A DNA stretch of 5,764 nt from Clostridia bacterium. Lineage in GTDB: Bacteria; Bacillota_A; Clostridia; Christensenellales; UBA1242. The stretch's first letter is position 1; the number at the start of each line of letters is the position of its first letter. Both the position numbers and the translations under genes were made by a program. This document shows, piece after piece, positions 5,366 through 5,764 of the stretch. Below the pieces are notes generated by a model. That model was not told the origin of the DNA. It saw nothing but the letters and a program-made list of their open reading frames with translations, and searched no databases. Location of the stretch: positions 1 through 5,764 of the forward strand of contig JAGBBI010000286.1 in the NCBI GenBank assembly GCA_017938565.1, read 5' to 3'.

Positions 5366-5764
5366 CTATGCAATTTCGTTGTTTTCTTTCAAGAAGTTTA
5401 TAACCTTATTTGTCAAAAGTTCTTGCTTCACAGATGTCAATCCTTCATTTCCCAACATCTTCTTAATATTTTCCGCTGTTTGAGAATACATCTCTGCAAG
5501 AGCCTTTACACGTTCATCAAGTTCTGCTTCGGTAACTTCAATTTTTTCATTTTCCATGATGCTTTCAAGTACTAGGCTTGTCTTAACTGACCTTTCGGCA
5601 TCTTTCTCTCTTTCTTTTTTGAATGCATCTTCAGTAGTTCCTAGGAATTCAAAATAAGCCTCTTTTGATAAACCTTGCGATGCAAGTCTTGCATTTAGAT
5701 CACTTACCATATAATTAAGTTGCTTTTCAACCATCTGTCTTGGAACGGATAATTCTACTCCATC
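5366..5764 (-). CDS. tig: Trigger factor, C-terminal part (5' end beyond window)
   Basis: Ribosome-associated chaperone that shields nascent chains; the N-terminal ribosome-binding and PPIase domains would lie outside the right edge. The visible 132 residues belong to the helical C-terminal (SurA-like) substrate-cradling domain. Recognisable family blocks are the entry at VELSVPRQMVEKQL (3-16), LASQGLSKEAYFEFLGTTE (residues 27-45), a charged helix with a DAER-SVKTSLVLE pattern, VTEAELDERV, and NIKKMLGN near the end. The reading continues in frame without a stop to base 5764, so the internal ATG at 5734 is not the start. It ends in TAG, 34 bases before clpP. tig directly upstream of clpP-clpX is the standard Firmicutes arrangement, and a shared transcript is likely because no terminator separates them. 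Confidence 0.93.
   Translation of the reverse strand, partial: DGVELSVPRQMVEKQLNYMVSDLNARLASQGLSKEAYFEFLGTTEDAFKKEREKDAERSVKTSLVLESIMENEKIEVTEAELDERVKALAEMYSQTAENIKKMLGNEGLTSVKQELLTNKVINFLKENNEIA

Overview
The window is AT-rich (roughly one-third G+C by eye) and almost entirely coding. It looks like a chromosomal segment of a low-GC Gram-positive bacterium, most likely a member of the Clostridia or a relative. The evidence is the tig-clpP-clpX-engB gene order, the strong GGAG-type ribosome binding sites, and a YlbJ/SpoVV-type membrane protein, a family tied to endospore formation. Nothing indicates a phage, plasmid, transposon, CRISPR array or RNA gene.

Layout. Positions 1-1005 on the plus strand hold a YlbJ-like sporulation membrane protein whose reading frame is still open at the left edge. 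Everything else is on the minus strand. A short unit at 2017-1002 contains rsmD (16S rRNA m2G966 methyltransferase, GTG start) and a small helical coiled-coil protein of unknown function. That protein's stop codon overlaps the stop of ylbJ tail to tail. A sigma-A-like promoter with an extended -10 lies just upstream of rsmD, and an intrinsic terminator at 2120-2152 separates this unit from the next. The second unit enters from the right edge and reads trigger factor (C-terminal part only), clpP, clpX, engB and a calcineurin-like metallophosphoesterase. Its genes are spaced by 34, 17, -29 and 1 bases, so one polycistronic transcript ending at that terminator is likely.

How the genes fit together. 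Trigger factor meets nascent chains at the ribosome. ClpX unfolds tagged or misfolded proteins and feeds them to ClpP. EngB is a GTPase for 50S ribosome assembly, and RsmD modifies 16S rRNA in the 30S subunit. The common theme is ribosome biogenesis plus protein folding and turnover. The metallophosphoesterase and the coiled-coil protein are the two genes without a known job.

The gene content is mostly housekeeping, and I did not find a convincing new multi-gene system. The points most worth a second look are: two gaps in otherwise conserved gene orders (no lon between clpX and engB, no coaD next to rsmD); the uncharacterised coiled-coil protein facing ylbJ; a hairpin inside ylbJ that could terminate the opposing transcript; and a direct repeat spanning the rsmD promoter.
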